Shown here piece after piece: positions 27,005 to 39,126 of a stretch of 64,000 nt of DNA; position 1 is the first letter of the stretch, and each line of letters begins with the position of its first letter. The notes under the pieces were generated by a model. That model was not told where the DNA came from and made no database searches. It saw only the letters and a list, made by a program, of their open reading frames with translations. Made by a program: the position numbers and the translations under genes. This DNA comes from Gymnogyps californianus (taxonomy: Eukaryota; Chordata; Aves; Accipitriformes; Cathartidae): the NCBI RefSeq assembly GCF_018139145.2, contig NC_059477.1, positions 40,619,002 to 40,683,001 of the forward strand. The letters run 5' to 3'.

Positions 27005-27070
27005 GTACGTGCAATTAACATTTTAATCCTCACTACACCCCTAACAGGAGAAAAGCACTGTTACTGGCCT
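27005..27070 (+). mobile_element. Possible MIR/L2 3' end remnant
   Basis: TTTTAATCCTCACTACACCC followed by CTAACAGGAG and CACTGTTACTGGCC follows the order of the shared MIR/L2 3' region ('tttaatcctcacaacaaccct...gaggtaggtactgttattat'). The match is partial and no tRNA-like head or core is seen, so this is tentative. Confidence 0.3.
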
Positions 27071-27252
27071 TTTCCTGATCCTGGCATCTTCCTACCCAGG
27101 GCCCCCAAACCTCACGTTTTGGGTCAGCTTCAATCCAGTTCTCCCAAACTAGGACCTTTAATTCAGTTCTCCACCCACTGCTTACCATGGATATTGGACT
27201 CCCATCAGGATGGACTGAAGCTCAGTTTTCAAAGAAATTTTCATTCTTTATA

Positions 27253-27271
27253 TTTTTTTTTGGGGGGGGGG
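27253..27271 (+). repeat. T9G10 run, copy 2
   Basis: Nine T followed directly by ten G, mirroring the run at 26336-26355. The flanks do not look alike, so it is not part of a visible larger duplication. Confidence 0.85.
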
Positions 27272-29825
27272 TTGGAAACAGCATATCCTATAAAATAACT
27301 CCAAAATGTATTTGTAATTGTAGCCATTTTTAATGATGGTTAGTGAAATATAAGTTTCCTTCACTTCTCAGTACACCTGTTGCACAAAACAGTTACTGTC
27401 TTTGCACTTGTAAAGGAAGAAAAACAATTACCCTTAGTTTGCAAGTTTAGTTATTAGGCACGGATATCATTTTCAGCACACACATCACAACCTGAACGGA
27501 CAGTGAAGATACATAACCTCTAAAAAAGAGAAGGAAAAATTAAAAATAAATAAAAGGGTCTTATTGTTTGTATTTTAAAAAATATGTCTGCTTGTCCATT
27601 TTCTATTTTCAGCAAATCTATGAGCCTAATTTGACTGAAAGAAATTCCCTTTTAAAGAGCATCATACATTTAAAAACCGCATCTGCACGTCAGGCCAGAC
27701 TGAGCAGCTGAAGAGGAGACGCAAAGACAACCCCTTACCCCTCGCCCCCAAATACATGACCCTTGGCACAGACAAGAGCAGCCTCGGGGCCGCTCAATTT
27801 TCCCCCATGGGCAGAAATCCTCATGCTCCCCACCAACTGGTGATGCCCAAAGAGCGCAATCAGGTAGCTCTGGTTTCCGATGCCAAGATACGCCCCACTC
27901 TCCTTTCTCACACTTTCCACCCCCAGGCTGGTGCCAAGTGGTGGGCAAGGAAGAGCCAAAATCCTGCTGCCGGCAACAGAATGCTCTCGAGGGCAGATTT
28001 CCTTGCATTATTTCAGACTGTACAATCCGCCTCAGCATATCCCGGCAGAAGCTAAAGGTATTGCAGCTGTCAATAACGCCACGGTCTCCGCTATTAAGCG
28101 TAAGATCAAAGTGACAGAAGCTGTCCTCATTTCCACCCACCGGAGTCTGGTGGTGAGAGCTGGCCTGGCTTCGTCAGGGAGCAGGCTGTCATGCAGCAAC
28201 AAAAAGCAGAATAATACAAATAGTATGATCTTACGGGCTGAGATCTCGTGAAAAAAAGCGATGCTGGAAAGCACGTTTGGGAAACTCGGGAAGCAGTAGC
28301 TTGTGCAGAGCATCAGAATCCGTGATGCTGCTCTGCAAAATATTCACAACCCGAAGGGACGTTTTCTCTCTCACACCGTGAGTGAATACAGGCTATTTGT
28401 CATAAAAGGGCTGTTATAGGCTTTATGGCCAGAGTTTTGATGGCAAGTTAGGTGCTTAAGGACACAGATCAGCGTTACCTTTTCAAGAGCGCTTTTAGAC
28501 ACCGAAATATTTTCTTTAAATCTGGTGCTGATTACCACGAGTATCCTGGGCTTTCCTCATGACACCTGACCTTCACTGCTAGCCACATCCTCAGAGGTGA
28601 AAACAAGCAGGCTTTCCACTATTACTTTCCTACGCTTCTGGACAGAGTTAAAAACATAAAATGATCCTAAAGTTAGAAGAAACCTTGTTCCACCTGTGAC
28701 ATAGGAGTTGCTAAAATCCCTTTGGTTTTTAGAATCATCAGAATCAGAAGGACTCAAAACAAAAAAGTGGTGAGTTTGAGTAGCACAGCTTGATCCCAGT
28801 CTGAGGGTTAGAGCTGACAACATATTTATACCCCACGCAGGCAGAGATTACTGGATGGAAGTTGTCATACACAAAAGGCTAGACACCATGTCATTCAGGA
28901 CACCCGCCAGTTATTTCTCATGATACAACATGATCTTCTGGGAATATTAGGGAGTACACCAGTGACTACTGGAATTGCAATTGCCATTTACCCTCCAGTC
29001 CCAATAAAATTTATAAAAAAAAGAGATTGTTTTAAAGGGACAAACCAGTGAGTGGTGCACTTCAAAAAGCTGGAAGAGCTGATATGAACAGCAGTCTGTT
29101 TTTAAATGACATTTTCAAACTTTTGAGGTCTGAGCTCGAAAACTTCGAACAGAAAATTCCATTGTCTGAAAGCAACGTTTCTCTTGCTCTCTGCCCTGCC
29201 ATTTCAGCGCTTTGATTTCAGAGCCCAGACAAAAGACAGAAATTCAAAAGTTTTTGAAAAATAGCAAGATCAGGATGGAAAAAAACCCAACCAACACCCC
29301 ACATCAAAATCCTTTATAAATATTAATGAAACTTTCCAAATGCCTAAAAAATTAGTTTGCATTTTGGACACAGGTTTTGTTTGCTTCCTTTTTTTTATGC
29401 AAGCCAGTTTGCCCATTCCTCCTACAATTTTGTAGTTTTCAGCCAAAACGGAGCCGCCTTCTTGCCCACGTGTGGCCGCATCTGGGTCTGTGCCAGCCCA
29501 CTCATGCGCGTGGTCTAAGAGGGAGAATGAGAAATAACGGTGAGGCGGTGAGAGGTAAGGGCAATGGTTCTTTTGACTACCAGGCAAAGTCAAGATTTAA
29601 AGTGGTTTTTCAGGAAAAACATCTCTGACAAGTGTAGAAGTACTAATTCACCTGGAAGAGTGAGTACTACTCTTCAGAGAAGGACTAGCAGAAGACAACG
29701 GTGGGAAAAGAGAGCCTATGCTAAAAATGAAGAAAAGGTCTTTGCCTGCTTACCCCAGCAAAAAGCATGCCGGGGGCTATGACGCAGTTATGCTGAGGAT
29801 ACAGCACCAAAGGTGGGGATCATCC

Positions 29826-30010
29826 ACTAAAGGATGACGTCAACACAAGGACAAATGGGATAAGCACAATTTGCCGTGGAGAAGTTCAGATGCAAAACAA
29901 ACACGAGGTTGTGTATTAGCGGAGTAAAAGGCTGGAACAACTAGAAGCAGTAGGTTTTAGGTTCACTAGTTTTAAGACAGATTTTGACAAACCTAGAAAA
30001 TGAATAAGAA
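29826..30010 (+). mobile_element. Ancient CR1/L3 LINE fragment, 3' coding part
   Basis: The sequence follows the CR1/L3 consensus block encoding the end of ORF2: ACAAATGGGATAAGC, GCCGTGGAGAAGTTCAGATG, TATTAGCGGAGTAAAAGG, CTGGAACAACTAGAAGCAG and GTTTTAAGACAGATTTTGAC. These correspond in order to the 'ggataa...gccatggagaagttcaggctgga...atcagaggagtgaggttctggaac...gaagcagtgg...ttcaagactgagcttgata' stretch I know from sauropsid CR1-type elements. No intact frame spans it. It is an old, diverged fragment with no detectable duplication of target site. Confidence 0.65.
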
Positions 30011-30939
30011 CAGGTAGTTGAAATGATGGCTCAAGAACTTTTTTCATGCGTATTTCCAAGGTATGTTCAACACTAACCCAAAGAAAAGTACTGGTTTTGT
30101 TGCTCCCCCCTTTTGTTCCTTTTTGCTTCCATTAGCTGCTACATTTCTCATTAACTTATATTTTAGTTTTAAATCAGTGTTGCTAGGGAAGGGTCATCCA
30201 CGTATCTACTTATGTTTTACAGTACCCATCTGCAGAGACCCCTATAAATATTAAAAAATAACAATAGCCATAATGGCTTTTTAAGAGCTTAAATGAAGAC
30301 ACGTTCAGAGTCTTAAAGACCATGTACTCTATAGAAGAACAACGCACCCAGTCTTAGGTGTTGGGCTGTTTCAGGTCTGCAGGAGTGCTGTGAAAGCAAA
30401 ATGGGAAAAAGAGCATAAGGGACTTCAAGGAGGAGAGTGAGGCTATGAGGCAAACCATTTCGGACTCTATAGGAAGTGTGACAGACGGTTGGAAGATAAA
30501 AATGGGTCAGAAACCAGAAAATGAAAGAAAAACACTTTCCCATTTGTCCGTACCACCTACACAGATGAATAATAATGTTTCCCCAAATAACTTACATATC
30601 AGATCATCTGATCCATTTCTCAGAAGATAAGGTGGGCAAATACTTCTATTCGTATGGCAGATTCAAAAGTGTGCCGATGAACTACCTCTCGAGCTTTTTG
30701 TTGTTGTTATTATTTTAATCAGTTTACAACACAGCTACTTCTGTAGCTATATATTTGTTTACCCATTCTGTCAGTGCTTTATAGGCCGATTGCTTAAACT
30801 AGAAGTGAAATCACTGGTATGAGTGGTGTATTTTCTAATCACCTTATTGGTTGCAAATGATCAACAAGCTAAGCTGAGTTAAAAATCAGACAGCGATTTT
30901 TCAAGCCATTTCTTTAGAAAGCAGTATGTATCACATACC

Positions 30940-31130
30940 TGACACTTTACAAACCGAGACATTTTAATAATTTATTGCCCAGAGGAGTTTTATGACCCTG
31001 GGGATAACAAATTTAGCTGTCTAATTATTAGCATGCTTAAGTATAGGAATAGATTATTTTTCTAATATTCCAGTCGGTATCCTCATCAACACATCAGGGC
31101 TAAGATTTAACACACTCAGTGTGGCAAAAC
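30940..31130. other. Candidate conserved noncoding element A
   Basis: An AT-rich, repeat-free block with a TAATTATTA homeodomain-type core at 31022-31030 and the words TTTATTGCCC and GATTATTTTTC. This is a style guess based on motif content. No alignment was possible. Confidence 0.25.
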
Positions 31131-32715
31131 CTCTGCTTAAAAGCACTAACTAAGGTTGCTGAAGCACTTCATAGCAGTCATAACACAGTACAGTAACAGC
31201 AATAATCATATTCTTTTTTAATTGTATCCATCTGAGTTACGGTCCAACACAGCACAGTTCACAACAGCAGCACTGAACTGCTTTGAGCTATTAAAGTCAA
31301 CTTCTACAGTAGTGTATTTCAGGGGGCTTGTAACTTTTTCTAAATGTACCAGATTGTTAAAACTCATTGTCACATGTTTATCTGCAAGTAAATAATGAAG
31401 GGCCTGAGAGTTTTAAAAAACTACTTTTGCCATTACTGAGATAGTCTGGTTGACGTTTAACAGTTACTGTTATAATCCTTCCTGTGTCAAAAACTATGGC
31501 TAATGTTAAATAAGAAAGCATATAGTTTTACAAGCTCCCAAGTACCCTGCCTTTAAAAGTCCCCACATGTCTCAGCAAGATGAGTAATTGTCCATCAGCC
31601 TATGGTTCATTAGGGATCAGAAATCAATTGAGTGGGAGGGTTCATCGTAGCAGGTTATACAAACCTTGGCTGTGCTGGATTCCTGATGAATAGAGTAGTT
31701 GGGAAAGAGAAACTTTTATCTGATGGCTCCAAGGTAGTTAGGCTGCTGACAACTATGTAGTATAAGGCTAATTGGGCCGGTAAGGAACAGAGGTAGAGGA
31801 CAGGGTCCAAGCGGAGAATCAAATGCTCCTTTGGAGCTCCGGGGCTAGCAGAAAGCTTGTCTGGGAGGATGACCTACTGTATAAATGAAAGGCTCACAAA
31901 AATTAACCAAGTAGAGAAATGCTCCTTAGACAAAAAATATGTTTTATAGCTCTGGTTAAAAGCGTGCTGCTGTAAATAGCAGCTGTGCATGTTACAGGCT
32001 AGTTTCAGCTTGGATTTTATCACCTATTAAAATTAAAATTATTTTGGCTGAATCCTTTCTCTCCATGGATGATGCTTCCTCTCACGTTCTCCCTCCATGG
32101 CTTCACTGTTTTGGAAAGGTAACAAATTATCAAACCGATATGATTTCTTCCCTCTTCCAGGAATCACAGCTCCTTCCCTCTACCTCCTTATAAGCAGGCT
32201 TTTGCTGTAGTCATCCGAAGACAGGGTATGTGAGAAAAGTTCAGCATCCATTTTACTGCTCTGTTATGTACAAAAGGAGTCATGAAACAGGCAAATATTA
32301 TAGAAAGACAACAATTAAGAAAGACATTTTGGGGAGAGGACTCATCTTCAGCAACAGATGAGCTCTCTTCCTGGTGCCGAAAATACTTGATTTATACTCT
32401 TTCAGCAGAATAAATAGGGTGAACTAAAGTGTCTACATCTGCTTAAGACTGCATGGCTTTAATCACTGCTAGCCTTAGTGGTCTGCATATGCTTGCAGAA
32501 ATTCTTACAATGAGATGAATAAATACATGAAAGCATTTGCCCGCATGACGGCACAAAGCAGAGGTTCTGAATAATGATGGATGAACCTCAAAGGAGATCA
32601 TAGGTTCCATTTAGCTGAGCGCTCGCGCATTAGGGTAAGAGCCCTAACTACATAAACCACTTAAGCCTGCAGAAGTGGACCGCAAACTGATGCGAGAACT
32701 ACATCTCCGCTGCTC

Positions 32716-32755
32716 CTGAGTTTAGGTTAGAATATCTGAGTTTAGGTTAGAATAA
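32716..32755 (+). repeat. 20-base tandem duplication, 2 copies
   Basis: CTGAGTTTAGGTTAGAATAT at 32716-32735 is followed immediately by a second copy differing only in its last base (32736-32755). Confidence 0.9.
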
Positions 32756-32820
32756 CAGGGTGTCAACTTTTGTCTTGGCATCACAAGTCCAGCTATATCA
32801 GGATTTTAAGAACTACCTCC

Positions 32821-32840
32821 AAACAAACAAACAAACAAAC
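32821..32840 (+). repeat. (AAAC)5 microsatellite
   Basis: Five perfect AAAC tetramers. Confidence 0.9.
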
Positions 32841-34689
32841 TTAATTAGGGAGACAGGCAGAGCCTCAGGTCAGTTATTGTATTGACCTACCTGTCATTTA
32901 CAACTTAAGCTGTGCAGAATGACAGATACTTCTAGTGCAACTCATACTGTATGCATGAGGAGACCTTTAGGGGATGTGGCTTTCCACCACTGTGAGCCTA
33001 TTATCTTCATGCTATCACGATACAACACTGGTTTCCTATATTACTACAGGCATGGAATAAGCGGAAGGGGCAAGTATAAAACTTGTGGAAGTCTACCAGA
33101 GCTTTTCTCACTGAACATAAACAACTTCTAAGGTTGTTTTTGTGGAGCTCCCAGGTGAGCACAAAAGCAATGATTTGTAACTCTTCCAAAGGAAATTGTA
33201 ATGAGTGTCATTTACCATTTTGAGGTTGCAAGTATTCTGCTCCCATAAGGGACACAGCCAGGAACTTGCTTATGATTACTCCATTTCTCTGAACTAACAC
33301 TCCAAGCATGCATCATCTATGCGCATACTTCACTTTCTATGAAAAATATTACTTGATTTAGTAATATGAAAGATATTACTACATCCTTATTTGCAGAACT
33401 AAGTCTATAGATTGCATCCAAGAATAGCGGAATACTTACAAAGCCTCCCCATGATTTCAGCAAGCTCTGGATCTGGCTTTATATGGGCTGTATCTTTATT
33501 ACCCAAGCATGTACAAGAGTAGGTAGACTTCTAAGACCTTGTGTAGACAACTGTGATGACAAAAAATGAATCACATACACTGTCCTTTAAGTAATTACTC
33601 AGATTTTCCTTTTCTCGTTCTTAAAAAAAAAAAAAATCTAAAAGCACTAGAAGTGCTACCTTTAATTTTTTAATTTTTTTTCCCTCTATGGAGAAGAAAT
33701 TTCTGTTTTGTGTAAGTCTTCTTTGAAGTGACTTTTTGTAAAGACATGAATACGAGGGGCCGGAATGCTCACTTCAGCACAGCCCAAATCTAGAGCTAGA
33801 CAAAGACATTCCTGGTATTTAACTTTTTTTTTTTAAGTTGTTGTTTTGAAACTTCCATTTTTATGTGAAGCTTCATGACATCCTGAGTCAAAGCAATAAA
33901 TGCAGCACATTTTCTGGGTCATAACACTCCCATCCCCTTCAAGAAATCATGCCAAATAGCTATGTCTGTATTCACTCAAAATAATACTTCCTCTAAAAAT
34001 GCATGACATCTTATATGATTTACATCATGTTATGTTGCGGATTAGGTTAATGACTTCTTGTGCTTCTGTGAACCATTCAAAGTACCATGGCTCAGAATAT
34101 TATTTTATATAAAATATAAATAGAGTATATGGCTGCAGTGGTGGGTTATTTAACACATGTATTTCCACATAGGTCTAGAATGAGGGGTGGGACCAACATG
34201 TAACGAGCTGCTTCTTCCTGTGTAAAAACAAATGTATTATACTGCTCTTCAGAGATAACTGGTCTACTTATAGATGAGAATTAAGTATTTTTCTAGCTTT
34301 GTTCTGGGGGTTTATTTGGAATGTGTGTGCTTTAAATACTGAAGTGCTTCATTTCAAACACAATGGCAACTGTAAGAGTAACGGTTAAGAGAATTTTTTG
34401 GTCATCTATTGCAGTCCTCTTTGGATGAAATCCAGGATAGGGATAATATTTGGCTAACTAAAAGGCTAGTAAACAACCAGATCTCAGTAGTGTCAAAGGC
34501 ATCCTCAAGATAACTTCATTTGAGCAAATACTCATTATTTTATCTCCTATATGAAACTATTTCAAATGTATGCAGAGACTTTCTCTACAGGATAGGATGC
34601 ATTTAGCTAATATCAGAGTTAAAACTAGAGAAAATTTTGGAGTCACTAATCACTAATGGGTGGCAAACAGGTGGCATCTCAATGATCAG

Positions 34690-35205
34690 TTGTGTTCTGA
34701 AGGTAAAATAGGGTTAGGAATTATTAGGAAAGGAATAGAGAACAAGCACAAACATCATTCATGACATTTTTTAAATCTATTATGTGCCCGTATCTTGAAT
34801 ACTGAAATCCCAGTTTCCTGATCACTCTCACCTTGAAAAGTATGTAACAGACACAGAAACAGAACAAAGAAGGGCAATGAGGATAATCAGAGCTTAGACT
34901 CACTTGTCAAAAAGAAAGAAACCAAATAGGTCAACATTGGAAAGATTTGAGAAGAGTGACAAAGTTGTACTGTGTATGGCGCAATGAGTTATCAGTAAAA
35001 CCCCCAGCCCAATAGTGTCCAGTAAATCAAGAAGTTGGCAACATTCAGACAAGCAGGTACCAAGCTGCAAGCTAACAAAATCAAGTACTTTAGACACACA
35101 GCGCATAACTGAGCTGTGGAACTCATTGGGAAGATGTGAAGGCCAAAACACAAGTTTTAAATGGGATTAGATTAATTACTGGAATATCTATCCAATAAAC
35201 GGTAA
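34690..35205 (+). mobile_element. Ancient CR1/L3 LINE, ORF2 3' part
   Basis: This is the longest CR1/L3 remnant in the window. It reads in consensus order: GGAATTATTAGGAAAGGAAT and AGAGAACAAG near 34715-34748, GTATCTTGAATACTG near 34790-34804, GAAGGGCAATGAGGATAATC near 34870-34890, then GCGCATAACTGAGCTGTGGA and ACTCATTGGGAAGATGTG near 35101-35138, and AAATGGGATTAGATTAATTA near 35159-35178. These correspond to the L3-type blocks encoding the end of the reverse-transcriptase ORF. Stops and frameshifts break every frame, including a minus-strand 83-codon frame that is incidental. The insertion is old and lacks visible ends. Confidence 0.75.
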
Positions 35206-35745
35206 CAGTTAAGTAAACACAATGCGATGATACGATGATATTCATGTCACCTCTTCTTCAAGAGGTCTCTAATTCACTGACAGGATCAGTGAGGACATGC
35301 CAAGGGGACTCTCTCTCTCTCTGGCCTGTTCTTACACTTTTCCGTAACAATCTACTATTGTCCGCTGTTGGAGACAGGCTATTGATCAACTTTGGGGCTG
35401 ATCTTTGTAAAGTCACATCTTACACAGAAGTGAAAAAGTATACTCACTCGTACATGTAATATAATCATAAAACTGACATATTTTCTTGGATTTGGTCTAT
35501 TATGCCACTTGAAAAAAAATATTATTGTGGGAATATTGGGAAAAGCAAGCCATTTCTGAGCCAAAACAACCCTTTAACATACAACGTATCATGGTTCTAT
35601 GGAGCTTCTGTGAAACAGGACATGAACTATAAAAGATTATTATCTATCTATTAGGTGGAGGGTGCTACTTAATCTTTGGAAATTAACGAAGACTGTTTGA
35701 ATGCCTTTCTGAGTCCCTTTGTCACAACTGATTGTAATTCACCAC
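35206..35745. other. Noncoding spacer between two CR1 fragments
   Basis: Unique AT-rich sequence without a recognisable exon. A 74-codon plus-strand frame at 35235-35459 has no family resemblance. The spacer may be highly diverged 3' sequence of the preceding LINE, but this cannot be shown by eye. Confidence 0.5.
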
Positions 35746-35960
35746 AGGAATAATCCACTGAGAGGAAACAGGGATGATCCAGTCCCTGATCACTCCAAAT
35801 GACGATTGGGTGATTTCCCCAAGATATTCTTCAGAAAAACAAAACTTACTGGGATCAATCCAGAGGTAACTTAGTGAAATGTAACAGCCTGTGATATACA
35901 GGAGGTCAGACTAGATGATCTAATCATCCCCTTTGGCTTTAAACTTTATGAATCATGCTT
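35746..35960 (+). mobile_element. Ancient CR1 3' terminus
   Basis: The diagnostic part is near 35888-35950: AGCCTGTGATATACAGGAGG, TCAGACTAGATGATCTAATC and a TTTGGCTTTAAACTTTATGA tail. This is the characteristic CR1 3' end ('ggaggtcagactagatgatct...tctggccttaaaatctatgaa') of old sauropsid subfamilies. The upstream limit is approximate. It lacks the 8-bp tail repeats of young bird CR1, consistent with age. Confidence 0.75.
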
Positions 35961-37179
35961 GAGGTGGAACTGGTAATGGGAGTCATCTAATGGGAGTGGA
36001 CATTGAAGCAACATCCCTGGTGCTTAGGGGAGCAGAGAAAGCTCACAACATTTGGCCTGAGGAAGAAGAAACCAATTAAGAAGGCCTCTCATAAGAGGGA
36101 GAAACTGCCAAAAAGGATTAAAGGGAGAGGTGTAGGCCTTGGTGATTTGGCATGAAAAAGCTGAGGCCTGAGTTAGCCTAAGTGAAGAGAGAAATGAACA
36201 TGGCCAAAGTCATGCTTGACCTCAAGTCTTCCAGGCAAGAGCAATTTTTCCTGTTCTGTGCATCCCTTTACCCCCTTCACCCCTGAATGAACCCACTGGC
36301 TCCAGCAACTGCAGCCCCTTAGTTGCGTGATTTGGGGATTTGTGATGTGGAAGTTGCGGTTACTGGTCCTCCCTTGTTTCTGTGCCTCCTCCCCCGGCAG
36401 CTCTGGCTTTGGAAAGGATTACTGCACATACACGGCTATTGCTTTTGTAGTACTGCAATCTCCTCCATACCACTCACACAGCCCATGTTCTCGTAAAAGA
36501 TGGGTTCAAAGCACCGTTTGGGTTTGTTATTTTCCTAGCCCAAGAGGGATAGGCTATCAATTAATCTGGAGGTCTTCCAGCCACAGGATGAAAAGGAACA
36601 TTCATATTAAAACCAAAAAATACGCATTACAGCATTGGCTTCCTAATACAACTATCAATGACACAGCAAAAACTGCTGTTTGGACTTGAAGGGGGGGAAA
36701 AAATGTGGAGCTATTAGATATAAAAACTTGTAGCTCATGGGTAGCTTTGTGTTTGCTGAGAGTTAACATATTAACAACAACAGTATAATTTGCTGCTCTG
36801 CATTTTTAAGTTTTACTTCTAAGAACTGTACATTATTTATAGAAATAGCCTGATTTACATGCGGTTCCTTTACAACTGCCGGACTGCATATCCAGCCATT
36901 TACACGGCACTGGTACATTACAACTTATCTCCTGCAACTATCTGTTTGAATAGGAAAATGAATATCAATCTGATCAAATATACAAGTCCCTTTGCATGAA
37001 AATCAATCCTCTGCAGAAGACATATTTTGATGATTTAAGTGGGGTCTAAGTACTGCTTAGTCCTTGTGCATGCACAAGAGTGAATACCACCCACAGGGAA
37101 AAATATGCCATGGAAAAATTCATAAATAACTTTGAATAACAAAGACATTTGAAAATGTCATGATCTTCTTCACATATTT

Positions 37180-37400
37180 CATAAACAGAAAATGTAGTAT
37201 AAATTCAAGGAAAACATTAATAATTACAAGTTATTTGCTCAGCCCTACCGATCAGCAGCAGCCTAAAATGTACTGGCAGATGTCTAGGCAAAATAAACAC
37301 AGTTGCATTCAAACCACTTTTTAAAATTCTGGGGCGAGATTTACAGGCTTTTTGGATCGTGCGACTTTTCACTGTTTGTTTACTAGTTTAAAAATTTTAA
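37180..37400. other. Candidate conserved noncoding element B
   Basis: An AT-rich block with TTAATAATTA (37217-37226) and a forkhead-type TGTTTAC core (37377-37383) inside TGTTTGTTTAC. It is free of simple repeats. Constraint is inferred from style only. Confidence 0.25.
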
Positions 37401-39090
37401 AAGGGAAAAAAATTGTTTGCTCTGTGAATGTGAGCTTAACATCTTTCTTTTCAGTTTGCATGCTTATTCAGATCAAAATATAATGTTTGAGACATTTTTC
37501 CTTCTGCTGAACATACCACTGTCAGAATAACTTTGCACACAGTTTATAGTTATTGTATGTAAAGTGTGCTTTGGACCAGATACAGATTGATAGAGCAGCT
37601 ATGAAACAATTTGGTTTTATTTAAAAAAAAAAATTAAAAATCGACAAGGCTCTGACCTACACAACCAATTGTTGATTGCCTATAATGTAGGAGATTGTTC
37701 AACTATGAAGATATGGTTCATGAATTAGTAGGGTGTGACTAAATAGAAGTGTTTTCATTTAACAGATCATTATACTATTCCTTTTTCTTTAATGTACTAA
37801 CCAGAAAAGTCCATATCCAGCTCAGCTTCTGATATTCAGACATTTATATCATTGCAGAAGGAAGATATCATATATTAAAACAGAAAGACTACCGGTATCA
37901 CCAAAATCACCACATTTGCTAAATCCACATTGTTGTCTAAGGAAAACTACAAAGGAACACTTTTCCATCTCTCCATTTTGATGGAAGCTGTTTAAAGTTG
38001 TTGGGTTTGGATTGTGAAATTTCTGATTTCATACCTTTCTTTTTTCCTTTGAACCTGGACTATTTTCCAGATAATTCTTGGAAAGTCAGTATGCTGAATG
38101 TACTTCACATCCAATCTTTTATTCGTAAAGTAATCCCCTGAAAGGAAATAGGAATTTTTCTTTATTTTAGATTAGGTTAATTTCTTATGATTTTTTTTCT
38201 TAAAAGTGCAGTTTTTAAGAAAAGGTTTGTCATAATCAAATCAGAAACACTGTCCAGAAAGTAGCAGGGTGTGACACCACATACCAATGACACATCGGGG
38301 CAATGATGAATATTATAACCTATAAAGTATCACATTTTGTTTGTTGCAAACAGAAACTTGCCAAAGACAGCGTGTTCTAGCTAGAGCTGTGAAAAAAATT
38401 GCTAATCTTTGTTTCCAAAGATCTGGATGCAGCCATGGCAATTTTTATGAATATTTGCAAATCAAAACTGGGGTAAAATTTCAAAAATCTAATTTTTTAG
38501 TATAACGATAGATTAAATGTTTTCCAAACAGATCAGAAATTCAATGAGGTCTGAGAAATACATTCCCCACAGCAATAGTCATTTTCGGATTGAAAATAGC
38601 TTTCTTGGATGACTCGCCTTTTTTTTTTTTAATCCCTTCTGAAGAAAGAAATACTTCCTGTTTTCATTTAGAATAAAAATAATAGCGAGGCAAATTGTAT
38701 TCCAAATGTTTAACTTTTCATGAAACAGGTGAAAAGTTATTACATGCTAGTGAGATTTTTTAAATAGGATCTTTATTCCTAGCTTAAGGGGGGGCAGAGA
38801 GAGAGAAAGAGAGAAGAGATGAATGTCAGTGACATCTGAAAATATACAACTCCTTTATATTAAGAGAGTTTGGTCATATAAACCTTCTGTCTTGTTGCTT
38901 TGAGACCCTTTAATAATGTTTGATACCACTAAAGTTTATTGTTTTTATTCATGAAAGCAAAGAAAAAAGAAAAATAAGAATTTTAAATAATAGGCCGATC
39001 ATAAACCTGAGCTCAATGAGTGATGAAGGAGTATTTTCCTCTGGGGAATTCCAGTAGTTGGAAGGGTTTGTTTGAATGTAACCCCAAGTT

Positions 39091-39126
39091 AAAAAAAAAA
39101 AAGGAAAAAAAAAAAGAAAAAAAAAA
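39091..39126 (+). repeat. A-rich simple repeat
   Basis: Three A runs of 10-12 are separated by GG and G. It could be a retroposon tail, but no body is visible on the 5' side. Confidence 0.85.

Larger units (their letters stand above)
22710..29825. other. Unique noncoding sequence with two T9/G10-11 runs
   Basis: No supported coding or RNA gene. A 161-codon plus-strand frame at 23023-23508 and a 156-codon minus-strand frame at 27670-28140 show no domain, bias or conserved motif. The region at 26336-27271 holds two matching T9-then-G runs. At about 27005-27070 the words TTTTAATCCTCACTACACCC and GCACTGTTACTGGCC resemble the 3' end of MIR/L2 elements, listed separately at low confidence. Confidence 0.55.
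30011..34685. other. AT-rich unique noncoding sequence
   Basis: No exon or RNA gene supported. Contains an (AAAC)5 microsatellite, a 20-base tandem duplication, an A13 run near 33623-33636 and an AT-rich block at 30940-31130 that reads like constrained noncoding DNA. Open frames are at most about 76 codons. Confidence 0.55.

Noticed and set aside
27670..28140. 156-codon minus-strand Cys/Gly-rich frame
   Set aside because: Open frames of similar size on the plus strand at the same place indicate a locally stop-poor patch, and no family resemblance is seen.
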